A stretch of 64,000 nucleotides of DNA from Streptomyces pseudovenezuelae (GCF_029892565.1 NZ_JARXVH010000001.1:868001-932000); one strand, 5' to 3'; counted from the stretch's first letter, positions 33,047 to 42,453 are shown. Notes: generated by a model from the sequence alone, not told the origin. A program made the numbers and translations.

Positions 33047-34147
33047 TCACCCCCACCGACCACGCTTAGCCTCCATCGCCGCCTTCCCGTCAGCCCCCTT
33101 CCGCTTCCAATCCCGCCGAAGCTCCGCACGGACCCGCGCATCGGTTTTGGCCACGATCCACTGGTTCTCCCGCTTCAGCTTCCGGTAACTCTCCAACCGC
33201 CGAACCGACAGCTCACCCGAGTCGAGCGCGGCAAGCACCGCACACCCCGGCTCGCTCTCGTGCGCGCAGTCGTGGAAGCGGCAGCGTCCGGACAGTTCCT
33301 CGATCTCGGCGAAGACCTGGCCGACCCCGGTCTCCGCGTCCCAGAGGCCGACGCCGCGCAGTCCGGGTGTGTCGATCAGGACACCGCCGCCGGGCAGGGC
33401 GAGGAGGTTGCGGGTGGTCGTCGTATGACGGCCTTTTCCGTCCGCGTCGCGGGTGGTCCGTACGTCCATGACGTCCTCCCCGAGGAGGGCGTTCGCGAGG
33501 GTGGACTTGCCCGCGCCGGACTGGCCGAGCAGCACGGACGTACCGCCCGCGACGAGCGCGACGAGGACGTCGAGCCCCTCTCCGCGCATGGCGCTGACGG
33601 TCAGCACCGGTACTCCGGGCGCGGTCGTCTCGACGTCCTCGACGAGGTACGACAGGCCCACCGGATCCGGCACCAGGTCGGCCTTGGTGAGGACGACGAC
33701 GGGCTGGGCGCCCGACTCCCAGGCCAGGGCGAGGAAGCGCTCGACGCGGCCGAGGTCGAGTTCGACGGCGAGCGAGACGGCGACGATCGTGTGGTCGACG
33801 TTGGCGGCGAGGATCTGCCCCTCGGACCGCTTGGAGGAGGTGGAACGGACGAAGGCGGTACGGCGTGGCAGATACGCGCGGACGTAGCGGGGGTGCCCGC
33901 CGGGTTCGACGGCGACCCAGTCGCCGGTGCAGACGACCCGCATCGGGTCGTTCGGAGTGACGAAGGCGGTGTCGGCCCGTACGGTCCCGTCGGCGGTGGC
34001 CACGTCGCACTGGCCGCGGTCGACGCGGACCACGCGCCCGGGCAGGAGTCCTTCGGTGTCGTAGGGGGCGAACTCCTCCGCCCATGCGTCGTCCCAGCCG
34101 TAGGGAGCGAGCGCGGGGACAACAGAACTGGAACTGCTGGAAGTCAA
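33047..34147 (-). CDS. rsgA: Ribosome small-subunit-dependent GTPase RsgA
   Basis: A 366-residue circularly permuted GTPase. It has an N-terminal OB-fold (GRVVRVDRGQCDVATADG), then G4 (VVLTKADL), G1 (LLGQSGAGKSTLANAL) and G3 (VLIDTPGLRG) in the permuted order, and a C-terminal zinc knuckle (CRFHDCAHESEPGC). RsgA helps mature the 30S ribosomal subunit. The start is a TTG at 34147, preceded by AAGGA at good spacing; the open frame upstream of it has no family homology. A 23-codon ORF with its own ribosome binding site ends 43 nt before the TTG. The rare start codon and leader ORF suggest that translation initiation may be limiting. Confidence 0.93.
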   Translation of the reverse strand: MTSSSSSSVVPALAPYGWDDAWAEEFAPYDTEGLLPGRVVRVDRGQCDVATADGTVRADTAFVTPNDPMRVVCTGDWVAVEPGGHPRYVRAYLPRRTAFVRSTSSKRSEGQILAANVDHTIVAVSLAVELDLGRVERFLALAWESGAQPVVVLTKADLVPDPVGLSYLVEDVETTAPGVPVLTVSAMRGEGLDVLVALVAGGTSVLLGQSGAGKSTLANALLGEDVMDVRTTRDADGKGRHTTTTRNLLALPGGGVLIDTPGLRGVGLWDAETGVGQVFAEIEELSGRCRFHDCAHESEPGCAVLAALDSGELSVRRLESYRKLKRENQWIVAKTDARVRAELRRDWKRKGADGKAAMEAKRGRWG

Positions 34148-34190
34148 GGGAGATCCTTCACAAGGACGGCCCCGGCGAAAGGAGTTGAGG

Positions 34191-34262
34191 TCAGCCGGCG
34201 GCCACGGAGGTGGACTTGACGAACTCGTGGATGCGGGCAGCGCCCAGCGCAACGACAGTCAT
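34191..34262 (-). CDS. Candidate 23-residue leader peptide upstream of rsgA
   Basis: The reverse strand encodes MTVVALGAARIHEFVKSTS followed by VAAG and a TGA stop. GGGAGGT lies 8 nt before the ATG, a better ribosome binding site than that of rsgA itself, and nearly every third codon position is G or C, as in real Streptomyces genes. TAAGGT at about 34315-34320 on the minus strand could be the -10 of a shared promoter. It ends 43 nt before the rsgA TTG. It may be a regulatory leader peptide or a small functional protein; no known family is recognised. Confidence 0.5.
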   Translation of the reverse strand: MTVVALGAARIHEFVKSTSVAAG

Positions 34263-34287
34263 CGGTCAACACCTCCCGGGTCTCCTC

Positions 34288-34317
34288 GTGAACGAGCACG
34301 ATGTGAACGAGCACGAC
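34288..34317. repeat. 15-bp tandem repeat in the rsgA leader region
   Basis: GTGAACGAGCACGAT at 34288-34302 is followed directly by GTGAACGAGCACGAC at 34303-34317, differing only in the last base. It lies between the putative -10 of the rsgA transcript and the leader ORF, so it would be in the first part of the mRNA or overlap the promoter. Confidence 0.7.
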
Positions 34318-34349
34318 CTTAGGGGCACCCGGGCCACGGCGCCATCGAA

Positions 34350-34994
34350 TTACGGCGACCCGGCCCCGCCCCTCTTCCCGAGATACTCCTGCACCCGCCC
34401 GATCGGCCAGACCTCGCCGATCTTGTGCTTGATGTCGAAGAGGTTCGCCGCGTGGATGTCCGGATCGCGGTCGCCCACGGCCTCCTCGACCACGATCGGA
34501 ACGAATCCGTGCTGCATGGCGTCCATGGCGGTGGCACGGACGCAGCCGCTCGTCGACAGTCCGCCGATGAACAGGGTGTCGATGCCGTTCGCCGTGAGGT
34601 GAGCGGCCAGCGCGGTGCCGAAGAAGGCGCTCGGATACTGCTTCGTCACGGTCAGGTCGTCCGGCGCCGGGGCCAGCCCGTCGATGAACTCGCCGAAGGG
34701 GCTGCCTTCGACGAAGGCCCGTAGGACGGGCACCTTGCGGAAGAAGAGGCCGCCGTCACTGCCGTCCGCCCGCAGCAGCACCCGCGTGACGATCACCGGA
34801 ATCCCGGCCCGGCGTGCGTCGGCCAGCAGGAGCCTCATCGCCTCGACCGCCGGTTCGACCCCGGCGTAGAGCGGACAGTCCTGGTCGACGTAGGCGCGGG
34901 CGGGGTCCACCAGGAGGAGCGCCGGGGAGGTGCCGGGGGTGAGCTGTCCGTCGAATCCGGCATGCTCGTAGTCCTCCTGTCGGGAACCGGTCAT
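34350..34994 (-). CDS. Cysteine hydrolase of the isochorismatase / N-carbamoylsarcosine amidase family
   Basis: A 214-residue amidohydrolase with the family triad: Asp in ALLLVDPARAYVD, Lys in VTKQYPSAFFGT, and the nucleophilic Cys in GLSTSGCVRATAMDAMQHGF. The segment VVEEAVGDRDPDIHAANLFDIKHKIGEV is closer to N-carbamoylsarcosine amidase and maleamate amidohydrolase than to classical isochorismatase. Its ATG overlaps the stop of the MFS gene by 4 nt and AAGGA precedes it. In E. coli the RutA product is cleaved by RutB, a member of this same superfamily, so here it may do the second step after the RutA homologue, releasing ammonia or carbamate. The true substrate is unproven. Confidence 0.87.
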   Translation of the reverse strand: MTGSRQEDYEHAGFDGQLTPGTSPALLLVDPARAYVDQDCPLYAGVEPAVEAMRLLLADARRAGIPVIVTRVLLRADGSDGGLFFRKVPVLRAFVEGSPFGEFIDGLAPAPDDLTVTKQYPSAFFGTALAAHLTANGIDTLFIGGLSTSGCVRATAMDAMQHGFVPIVVEEAVGDRDPDIHAANLFDIKHKIGEVWPIGRVQEYLGKRGGAGSP

Positions 34995-36526
34995 GGCGAT
35001 GTCCTTCGTGAAGTGGCGGACTCCGGTGGGGCGTTGGCGGCGACCGCATCAGTCGTACGAGGCGCTCGCAGCGACGTCGGAAACGCCAGGCAGATCGCTC
35101 CCCCCGCGACGACGATGCCCGTGAGGACGAACCCCGTGGCGCGGATGTTGGCGACGAAGCGGTTCAGCTCGCCCGACGCGAGCACGTTCAGTGTGTTCAG
35201 TGTCCCGTCGTACGCGGCCCGGCGGGCCGGTTCGCTCAGCCCCGTCGTCGTGACCGCGAGCGCGAGCGCCGTACTGAGCAGGTAACCCACGTTCTGTGTG
35301 GTCGACCGCAGGCCGTTGGCCATCCCGCGCCGGTCCGCCGGCGCGCTGAGCATCAGGGCGCTCGTGCTGGGTGTCATGAACAGCCCGGTGCCGGCCCCGA
35401 CGAGGAAGAGGAACGGGGCCGCCGCCAGGAACGGCACCGCCGTCGTCGAGAGCGTCAGCGAGAAGCCCAGCAGACCGCACGCCGTCATGGCCATGCCTGC
35501 CGTCGTCAGCGCTCGCGGGGTGAAGCGGTCGAACAGTGAACCGGCGACCACCGAGGTCATCAGCGTGCCGACCGCGACCGGTGTCACCAACACCCCCGCC
35601 TCCAGGGACGTGGCACCCGTCACCGCCTGCTCGTGCAAGGAGGCCAGGAGTACGACGGCGTAGGAGCCGACCGCGTTGGCGAGCACGGCGACGAGCACCA
35701 GGGTGATCGCGCGGGTGCGCAGCAACGCCACGTCGACCAGGGGATGCGACCGCCGCGCCTGGACGACGGCGAAGGCCGTGAACAGCGCGAGGGTCGCGCC
35801 ACCGCAGACCCACGGCAGCCAGCCTGCGACGGTGGCCGTGGTGCCGGGGGTGAGGGCGAGGACCAGCGCGGTCAGCATCGCCGTGGACAGCAGCGCGCCC
35901 GGCAGGTCGAACGGTTCACGGACCCCGCCGGCCCGCCGGGCGGTGCCGCCTCCGCTCGCCGGAACGACCAGCGCCGATGCGCCGATCGCGAGCAGCCCGA
36001 TCGGCACGCAGACGACGAACAGTCCGTGCCAGCCGAGGAGTTCGGTCGCCGCGCCGCCGACGACCGGCCCGGCGATCTGGGCCAGCGCGGCCACCGTCAC
36101 GTTCCAGCCGAGAGCCCGGCCCAGGGTCCGCGCGGGGAACACGTCGGTCAGCAGGGCGGTGTTGTTGGCGATCACGGCGGCGGCCCCGACCCCCTGTACG
36201 ACCCGTGCCGCGATCAGGAACTCCGCCGACGGGGACAGCGCCGCGAGCCCGGTCGCGACGGTGAAGACGACGAGCCCGGCGAGATAGAGCCTGCGGCGGC
36301 CGACCAGGTCGGCGATCCGGCCGAAGACGAGGATCAGCGCGGTGGTGACCAGCATGTAGCCGAGCAGGATCCAGTCGGCCTGCCCGGGTCCCGCCCCCAG
36401 CTCCCGGGTGATCGTGGGCAGCGCGACGGCGAGACCGCTCATGTTGAGGAACACGGCGACCACGCCCACCGCGGTGGCGGCGAACACCCACCGCGGATCA
36501 CGGACCGCGGGCCCCTCCTCGTGCAT
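34991..36526 (-). CDS. MFS transporter, DHA2-like with 14 membrane segments
   Basis: A 511-residue membrane protein with about 14 hydrophobic segments. The first half has NMSGLAVALPTITRELG, the motif-A loop GRIADLVGRRRLYLAGL and motif C in GWNVTVAALAQIAGPVVGGA, as in drug:H+ antiporters of the EmrB/QacA type. Its position between a RutA homologue and an amidohydrolase, with a 4-nt overlap to the latter, suggests that it moves the substrate or product of that pathway rather than a drug. The ATG has no ribosome binding site; it shares its A with the TGA of a short frame running through the 12-bp repeats upstream, so coupled translation is possible. Confidence 0.88.
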   Translation of the reverse strand: MHEEGPAVRDPRWVFAATAVGVVAVFLNMSGLAVALPTITRELGAGPGQADWILLGYMLVTTALILVFGRIADLVGRRRLYLAGLVVFTVATGLAALSPSAEFLIAARVVQGVGAAAVIANNTALLTDVFPARTLGRALGWNVTVAALAQIAGPVVGGAATELLGWHGLFVVCVPIGLLAIGASALVVPASGGGTARRAGGVREPFDLPGALLSTAMLTALVLALTPGTTATVAGWLPWVCGGATLALFTAFAVVQARRSHPLVDVALLRTRAITLVLVAVLANAVGSYAVVLLASLHEQAVTGATSLEAGVLVTPVAVGTLMTSVVAGSLFDRFTPRALTTAGMAMTACGLLGFSLTLSTTAVPFLAAAPFLFLVGAGTGLFMTPSTSALMLSAPADRRGMANGLRSTTQNVGYLLSTALALAVTTTGLSEPARRAAYDGTLNTLNVLASGELNRFVANIRATGFVLTGIVVAGGAICLAFPTSLRAPRTTDAVAANAPPESATSRRTSP

Positions 36527-36552
36527 CAGTCCGACCGGGCCCAGGGGTGCCC

Positions 36553-36600
36553 GTTCACCGGGACGTTCATCGGGACGTTCACCGGGACGTTCACCGAGAC
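36553..36600. repeat. Four 12-bp tandem repeats at the rutA / MFS junction
   Basis: GTTCACCGGGAC is repeated four times (36553-36564, 36565-36576 with one change, 36577-36588, 36589-36600 with one change). The repeats cover the stop codon of the RutA homologue and most of the gap to the MFS gene. On the coding strand each unit gives a GTGAACGTCCCG, so the array offers several in-frame GTG/ATG codons of a short frame that ends in TGATG at the MFS start. Confidence 0.85.
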
Positions 36601-37664
36601 GTCGAGCGCGACTTCATCAGCGGCTGGATGCGCGTACCGAAGTTCTCCAGGCCTTCGAGGAAGTCGTCGAAGACGAGCATGATCCCCTTGGTGCCGTCGA
36701 CCTCGGCGACCTCGTCGAGCAGTTTCGCGACGGTCTCGTACGACCCGACCAGCGTGCCCATGTTCAGGTTCACCGCGCCCTCGGGCAGCGCGATGGTGCG
36801 GGCGGTCGAGGTGCCGTCGGAGGTCGTGTCCGTGGCCGTCTCCCCCGCCATGTACGCCAGCGCCGCGCGGTCCGCGTTGTCGTGGTAGTCCTGCCACTTG
36901 GCGTGGGCGGCTTCGTCGGTCTCGTCGGCGATGACCATGAAGAGCGAGAGCGCGCCGACGTCACGGCCGGTCTCCCGCGCCGCTTCGACGAGGTTGGCCG
37001 TGGTGTTCGAGAGCGCGAGCGGGGTGTTGACGCCGCTGCCGAGGATGAAGTTGTACTGAGCGTGCTCGGCGGCGAACTTCATGCCGGTGCTGCTCTGGCC
37101 GGCGGCGACGATGTCGATGTGCCCGTCCGTCGGGCGCGGCGACAGCACGCAGTCGTCCATCTCGTAGAACTCGCCCTTGAAGTTGCTGACGCCCTCGCTC
37201 CACAGCTCCTTCATCACGGTGACGTACTCGGCGGCCCGGGCGTAGCGGTTGCCGAAGTGCTGGTCGCCGGGCCACAGGCCCATCTGGGAGTACTCGCCGG
37301 GTGCCCAGCCGGTGACGATGTTGATGCCGAAGCGGCCGGGGGCGATCGAGTCGATCGTCACGGCCATGCGCGCGACGATGGCGGGCTCCAGCGCGAGGAT
37401 CGGCGTGGAGGCGTACAGCTTGATCCGGTCCGTCACGGCGGCCAGGCCCGCCATCAGCGTGAACGACTCCAGGTTGTGGTCCCAGAACTCGGTCTCGCCG
37501 CCGAATCCCTTGAGCTTGATCATCGAGAGCGCGAAGTCGAGCCCGTGTTCCTCCGCCTTCTGCACGATGGCCTTGTTCAGCTCGAAGCTCGGCAGGTACT
37601 GGGGCGAACTCTTCGATATGAGCCAGCCGTTGTTGCCGATGGGGATGAAGACGCCGATGTCCAT
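36591..37664 (-). CDS. rutA: RutA-type flavin monooxygenase (LLM class)
   Basis: A 357-residue luciferase-like flavoprotein very close to E. coli RutA along its whole length: [93 protein letters not shown] and [20 protein letters not shown]. RutA opens the uracil ring with FMNH2 and O2. The ATG at 37664 follows GAGGAG. An in-frame ATG at 37781 has an even stronger purine-rich site (GGGAGGGGGG) and would add 39 residues, so the N-terminus is uncertain. It leads a three-gene unit with an MFS carrier and a cysteine hydrolase. No flavin reductase (RutF) or other rut genes are nearby, so it must borrow reduced flavin. Confidence 0.9.
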   Translation of the reverse strand: MDIGVFIPIGNNGWLISKSSPQYLPSFELNKAIVQKAEEHGLDFALSMIKLKGFGGETEFWDHNLESFTLMAGLAAVTDRIKLYASTPILALEPAIVARMAVTIDSIAPGRFGINIVTGWAPGEYSQMGLWPGDQHFGNRYARAAEYVTVMKELWSEGVSNFKGEFYEMDDCVLSPRPTDGHIDIVAAGQSSTGMKFAAEHAQYNFILGSGVNTPLALSNTTANLVEAARETGRDVGALSLFMVIADETDEAAHAKWQDYHDNADRAALAYMAGETATDTTSDGTSTARTIALPEGAVNLNMGTLVGSYETVAKLLDEVAEVDGTKGIMLVFDDFLEGLENFGTRIQPLMKSRSTSR

Positions 37665-37982
37665 ACCGCTCCTCGATGGCGGGTGGGGTGAATCTGACGG
37701 GGTGACAACGCGCTTGCATGATCGGAGAGTTCCAGGAACGCCAGGGATTCCGGGAGGACTCCGAAGGTATTCGTCGATCATTGCTGCCCCCCTCCCGGTC
37801 TGTGAACGCCGCGCTACACGGCGACACGGATCACGCAACGTAATCGAGTGCGAGCCCAGTGTGATCAATCGGTAACTCGGCCTGGATTTCCGCCAGTTGA
37901 GCACGTGTGGGCTGTCGGAGTCGCTGGTGGGAATCGTGCGAAGCAATACGTCACGGGAGGCTGGAACGGTAAAGTCCACAAC
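37665..37982. other. Divergent region between rutA and the SpoIIE-type gene
   Basis: These 318 bases hold the promoters of two divergent genes. The left half is in frame with rutA and may be coding if the ATG at 37781 is used. In the A/T-richer right half, GTGAT-CAATCG-GTAAC (37861-37876) has half-sites like the first part of a GlnR box, but no GAAAC partner is present. GGGAGG at about 37956 is too far (about 20 nt) from the rightward ATG to serve it well. No RNA gene is seen. Confidence 0.4.
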
Positions 37983-40931
37983 ATGAACGCGCGTCTGGCT
38001 CTCCTCGGCACGGTGGACCCCGGCGTGGCGGAGAGCGAGGTCTTCCGGCTGGCGCTCCAGCATGCCGTGGGCGAGCTGAGCGCCCTCGGGGGAACGATTC
38101 ACCTTCGCGGCCCCATGTCCGCGCTGCGGCTGGTGTCGTCGACCGGTCTGCCTCCCGCGCTCGCCCGCTCCTGGGAGATCGTCGACCAGGTGGGCCCGTC
38201 GGCCCAGGCCAGGGCCCTGCACGAGGGCCGGGGCGTGTGGGTGCCGCTGAAGCCCACACCCACCGGCACCCCGGACCCGCAGGTCGTCTGGCCCGGCACC
38301 GGCCTGGCCGCCCTGCCGCTGTTCGGCGGGGACCGCAGCATCGGCGCGCTCACGGTCCTGGCGGGCGACCAGGGCGAGCCCACCTCGCGGCAGTGGGACT
38401 TCCTCCAGGAGCTGATCACCTGGACCGAGGAGCGCATGAGCCAGGCCACGCCGCCCTCCACCCCCTCCCGGACGGAGCTGACCGGTTCCCGCGAACGTCT
38501 GCGGCAGGCCTTGAAGGAGGTCAGCGTCGGCTCCTGGGACTGGGACATCCAGGGCGGCGAGCTGCTGTGGGACGAGGCGGCCATGGAGCTGTACGGCTTC
38601 AGGCCGGAGGACTACACCGCCCGGGTCGAGAACTGGATGGTGTGCGTCCACCCCGACGACCTGGCGCCGACGCTGGACGCGGTGGACCGGGCGATCCGCG
38701 ACCACGGCGTGTTCGAGGCCGAGTACCGGGTACGGCGCCTGGACGGCACGTACGGCTGGACGCAGGCCCGGGCCCGGGTGACGTACCACGAGAACGGCGA
38801 ACCCAACCGGATGATCGGTGTGGGCTGGGAGAGCAACGAGTCCCGGTCCGCCCGGGACGCGCTCGGCCGCGCCCTGCGCCACATGAGCGACGGCTTCCTG
38901 GCGGTGGACGACGAGTGGCGGATCACCTTCGCCAACCTGGAGGCGGAGCGCACGCTGGGCTTCTCCGAGGAGGAGCTGTTCGGGCGGCTGCTGTGGGAGC
39001 TGCCCGCCACCCGTGAGGTGCCCGGCATGGAGAGCCGCTGCCGGGAGGCCGCGGCCGAGGAGAGGTCCGTCGGTTTCGACGTGCGGATGGGCGACACCGG
39101 CCGTCGCCACCACGTGCGGCTGGTCCCGGGCCCCGACGGCCGCACCCTGTACTTCACCGACGTCACCGAGAAACGGCAGCACGAGGAGGAGCGCCGGGCG
39201 TCCGAGCGCGCCGCGGTCGAACGGGCGGCCCGGATGGGCGAGTTGACGACGGCCCTGGCCAAGGCGACGACCTCGCAGGACGTGGTGGCCGCGGTCGCCC
39301 GACGGGTGCTGCCGCCGTTCGCCGCGGCCGGCCTCCTGGTGCAGGCCGTCGAGGGCGACCGGCTGTACAACGTGGGTGCGGTCGGTTACCCGGAGGACTT
39401 CCTCGCCACGGTCAACAGCCGTCCTCGCGCGTCCGGCGACCCGTCCTGGGAGACGATCACGTCCGGTGCGCCCGTGTTCCTGTCCTCCGTGCGGGAGTTC
39501 GTCGCGCGCGCACCACAGCTGACCGACTCGCCCGACCGTACGGGCATGCGGTCCTGGGCGTTTCTGCCGCTGACGGCGTCCGGTCACACCTTCGGTGTCT
39601 GCGTCGTCGCCTTCGACCGCCCGCGCCGCCTCAACGACGAGGAGCGCACCCTGCTGACCACGATCAGCGCCCTCGTCGCCCAGGCCCTGGAGCGGGCCCG
39701 GCTGTACGACGCCGAGCACACCCGCTCCCGCGAACTGCAGAGCAGCCTGCTCCCCCGTGCCCTGCCCGACCTGCCCGCCTGTACGGCGGCGGCCCGCTAT
39801 CTGCCCGCGGGCCAGGGCATGGACGTGGGCGGCGACTGGTACGACATCATCCCGCTCTCGGGCGGCCGGGTCGCCCTGGTGGTGGGCGACGTCATGGGCC
39901 ACGGTCTGCCGGAGGCGGCGACGATGGGCCGCCTGCGCACGGCGGTCCACACCCTCGCCGACCTGGAACTCCCGCCCGACGAGATCATGAGCCACCTGAA
40001 CGACCTGGTCGCCGGCATGGGCGAGGAGTCGTACGCGACCTGCCTGTACGCGCTCTACGACTCGACCTCCCGGATCTGCTCCATCGCGCGGGCCGGCCAT
40101 CCACCGCCGGCGGTGGTCCACCCGGACGGCACGGTCCACTTCCCGCCCCTGGAGGCGGACCCTCCCCTGGGCGCGGCGGAACCCCCTTTCGAAACGGTCG
40201 AGTTGACGGTGCCGGAGGGCAGCCTGCTGGTGCTCTACACCGACGGCCTGGTGGAGTCCTCGAAGCGCGAGATGGAAGAGGGCATGGCGGATCTGGCGCG
40301 GCTGTTGCACGAGGCGCACCAGGCCGGTCCGGGCACGGGCACGGACCTGGAACGCCTCTGCGACACCTTGACGGCGGGGCTGCTGCCCGCCGAGAGCGCG
40401 ACGATGGACGACGCGGCCCTGCTGGTGGCCCGCCTGCACGCCCTCGCGGGCGACCGGATGGCCTCCTGGCCCCTGCCCGAGGACCCGCGAGCGGCCGGCC
40501 AGGCCCGCCGTCACGTCCGTGAACAGCTCGCCCTGTGGGGGCTGGACGACCTGACCGCGACCACGGAACTGCTGGCCAGCGAAATGGTGGGCAACGTGAT
40601 CCGCCACGCGAGGGGCCCCCTGCGGCTGCGCCTCCTGCACGGTGCCGAGCTGATCTGCGAGGTCTTCGACGGCAGCCTGACGATGCCGCGGATCCGCCGT
40701 GCGACGGACACGGACGAGGGCGGCCGCGGCCTGCAACTGATCACGGCCCTGTCCCAGCGCTGGGGCACGCGCTACACGGCCACCGGCAAGTGCATCTGGA
40801 CGGAACAGGCCCTGCTCGCCCCGGAGAACCGGCCGGCACCGCCGTCCGACGCCTTGGAGCTGATGTTCCTGAACACGGACGAGTTCACGGGCGATCTGGA
40901 CGCCCTGCTCCTCGGGGACGAGGACCGCTAG
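37983..40931 (+). CDS. PAS/GAF-regulated SpoIIE-type phosphatase with HATPase domain
   Basis: A 982-residue cytosolic signalling protein. In order: a GAF-like N-terminal part (1-150), a PAS domain with PAC (about 172-285; [26 protein letters not shown]), a second PAS (about 293-400), a GAF domain (about 419-575), a SpoIIE/PP2C phosphatase domain (about 585-800; [26 protein letters not shown] with the metal-binding Asp residues) and an RsbW-like HATPase domain (about 831-945; [15 protein letters not shown]). It could both phosphorylate and dephosphorylate anti-anti-sigma factors, adjusting a sigma factor to a signal sensed by PAS/GAF. No sigma partner is adjacent. The ATG at 37983 is where homology begins; the ribosome binding site is weak. 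A hairpin covers its stop codon. Confidence 0.92.
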   Translation: MNARLALLGTVDPGVAESEVFRLALQHAVGELSALGGTIHLRGPMSALRLVSSTGLPPALARSWEIVDQVGPSAQARALHEGRGVWVPLKPTPTGTPDPQVVWPGTGLAALPLFGGDRSIGALTVLAGDQGEPTSRQWDFLQELITWTEERMSQATPPSTPSRTELTGSRERLRQALKEVSVGSWDWDIQGGELLWDEAAMELYGFRPEDYTARVENWMVCVHPDDLAPTLDAVDRAIRDHGVFEAEYRVRRLDGTYGWTQARARVTYHENGEPNRMIGVGWESNESRSARDALGRALRHMSDGFLAVDDEWRITFANLEAERTLGFSEEELFGRLLWELPATREVPGMESRCREAAAEERSVGFDVRMGDTGRRHHVRLVPGPDGRTLYFTDVTEKRQHEEERRASERAAVERAARMGELTTALAKATTSQDVVAAVARRVLPPFAAAGLLVQAVEGDRLYNVGAVGYPEDFLATVNSRPRASGDPSWETITSGAPVFLSSVREFVARAPQLTDSPDRTGMRSWAFLPLTASGHTFGVCVVAFDRPRRLNDEERTLLTTISALVAQALERARLYDAEHTRSRELQSSLLPRALPDLPACTAAARYLPAGQGMDVGGDWYDIIPLSGGRVALVVGDVMGHGLPEAATMGRLRTAVHTLADLELPPDEIMSHLNDLVAGMGEESYATCLYALYDSTSRICSIARAGHPPPAVVHPDGTVHFPPLEADPPLGAAEPPFETVELTVPEGSLLVLYTDGLVESSKREMEEGMADLARLLHEAHQAGPGTGTDLERLCDTLTAGLLPAESATMDDAALLVARLHALAGDRMASWPLPEDPRAAGQARRHVREQLALWGLDDLTATTELLASEMVGNVIRHARGPLRLRLLHGAELICEVFDGSLTMPRIRRATDTDEGGRGLQLITALSQRWGTRYTATGKCIWTEQALLAPENRPAPPSDALELMFLNTDEFTGDLDALLLGDEDR

Positions 40932-40943
40932 CGGTCCTCGTCC
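40916..40943. terminator. Hairpin spanning the stop codon of the SpoIIE-type gene
   Basis: GGACGAGGACCGC and GCGGTCCTCGTCC are perfect 13-bp arms separated by TA; the centre CTAG includes the TAG stop. It lies between convergent genes and can end transcription from both sides. Confidence 0.75.
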
Positions 40944-40959
40944 GGAGGGTGACGCGAGG

Positions 40960-42453
40960 TCAGGACTTCGCGCAGGTCTGTCCGTTCAGCGTGACGTCGT
41001 ACGGCGGGGAGTTCCTGCCCGACCAGGAGGCGATGAAGCCGAAGGAGAGGCTGCCGTTCGCGGGGACCGACTTGTTGTAGTCGGCGGCGGTGGCGGTGAC
41101 CCGGGAGCCGTTCTGGGCGAAGTTCGCGTCCCACATCTGGCCGACCCGCTGGCCGTCCTTGAAGGACCAGGCCACCCGCCAGTCGCCGATGGCCTTCTCG
41201 GTGGTGACGCTGATGGTGGCCTGGAAGCCGTCGGGCCACTGGTTGACGAGGTCGAACTCGAACGCGCAGGCCGCCGGGGCGGACTTGCTCGGGGACGGCT
41301 TGCCGTCGGCCGTGGACGAGGAGGTGCCCTGGGGTTCCGGGTCCGGGTCGGCCTTCTCGTCCTGGCCGGTCGGCTTCGCCGTCGTGGTGGCGGACGGGAG
41401 CGGGGAGGCCGACTTCGGGGACGGGTCGAGAACCGGCAGGGACGGCTGCGGGGCGGCCACCGGACTGCTGTCGTTCGAGGGGTTGCCGGAGGCCGAGGCG
41501 TCGTCGTCCATGCCGCCGCCCATCGGCATCATGGACACGGCCAGCGCCAGCAGCGACACCAGTACGGCGGCGACGAGCAGACCGTTGCGTAGGGCCTTCG
41601 CCCGCTTGGCACCGTCCTGTGGCTCACCGCCCTCGCCTGCGGTCAGCTGCAGGCGTCCGGCGCCCAGCCGCACCTCGGCGGCCCGGCGTCGGCGCTCCAG
41701 GTAGGCGAGGCCGCCCCAGCCGATCACCCCGCCGGCCAGCGCCACGGGCAGCCCGCCGCTGTTCGGCCGCAGACAGGCGGCGGCCTCCGCGCAGCTCACG
41801 CACCGGGCGAGGTGGTGCGAGAGGTCCTCGGGGATGTCGGCGGTGGGCGACCGGGTGACCGCGTCGAGCAGTCGCACATAGCTGCGGCACTGCGCGTCCA
41901 TCGGTGTGTCGAGGTGGTTGCGGTGGCAGCGGTCCCGGAACAGGCCGCGCACCTGGGCGAGTTCGTCGGCGACGAGGGCCGAGTCGAGACCGAGGCGGCG
42001 GGCCACCACGGGCAGCGGCAGCGCCTCCACCTCGGCCAGCCACAGCAGCGCGGCGTCCGCTTCCTGGAGGTCACGCAGACCGCGCAGGGCGATCGGGCGC
42101 CGCAGCGGCGGTCCGGTGTAGCGGGCGGCCTTGTCGGAGTTGAGCCACAGCCGCAGATCGGAGTCGAGGTCGTGGCCTTGTCCGCCTGCTTCCCAGGCCG
42201 CCGCGGTGGTGCGTACGGCGGTCAACAGCAGGGGGATCACGGGGAGTTTGGGCGCACGGCGGCCGGTGCTCCTGGCATGGCCGCTGTCCGCGGCGCGTGC
42301 TTCGCGTATGCCGAGTGCGAACGCTTCCGTGGCCAGTTGTGTGGCCGCGATGGAACCCGCGGTGCACAGATCGGCGTACGAAAGCACCGCGTCCCAGCAC
42401 TCCGAGAACAGCGCGGCCTCGGCGGCGTCCTTCGGGGTCGGCAGGTCGGGCAT
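40960..42453 (-). CDS. Sigma-factor-like protein with zinc-finger, membrane helix and exported CBM2 domain
   Basis: A 497-residue fusion. Residues 10-180 resemble an ECF sigma factor ([15 protein letters not shown] like region 2; [37 protein letters not shown] like region 4). Residues 208-227 have an HHLARCVSC motif (His213/214, Cys218, Cys221) as in zinc-binding anti-sigma factors. A weak hydrophobic stretch (233-251) is followed by RRRR, and a clear membrane helix lies at 291-310. After a Ser/Pro/Lys/Asp linker, residues from about 397 to 497 form a bacterial cellulose-binding module (CBM2) with terminal Cys pair and Trp residues ([46 protein letters not shown]). It may sense polysaccharide outside and act inside. 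AGGAGA precedes the ATG. Confidence 0.85.
   Translation of the reverse strand: MPDLPTPKDAAEAALFSECWDAVLSYADLCTAGSIAATQLATEAFALGIREARAADSGHARSTGRRAPKLPVIPLLLTAVRTTAAAWEAGGQGHDLDSDLRLWLNSDKAARYTGPPLRRPIALRGLRDLQEADAALLWLAEVEALPLPVVARRLGLDSALVADELAQVRGLFRDRCHRNHLDTPMDAQCRSYVRLLDAVTRSPTADIPEDLSHHLARCVSCAEAAACLRPNSGGLPVALAGGVIGWGGLAYLERRRRAAEVRLGAGRLQLTAGEGGEPQDGAKRAKALRNGLLVAAVLVSLLALAVSMMPMGGGMDDDASASGNPSNDSSPVAAPQPSLPVLDPSPKSASPLPSATTTAKPTGQDEKADPDPEPQGTSSSTADGKPSPSKSAPAACAFEFDLVNQWPDGFQATISVTTEKAIGDWRVAWSFKDGQRVGQMWDANFAQNGSRVTATAADYNKSVPANGSLSFGFIASWSGRNSPPYDVTLNGQTCAKS

Noticed and set aside
36591..40736. A 1381-codon leftward frame that runs through the SpoIIE-type gene into rutA
   Set aside because: Everything beyond about 37781 is antisense to a gene with clear domain homology; its predicted protein is low-complexity Arg/Gly/Ala/Val-rich, as usual for the antisense of GC-rich genes.
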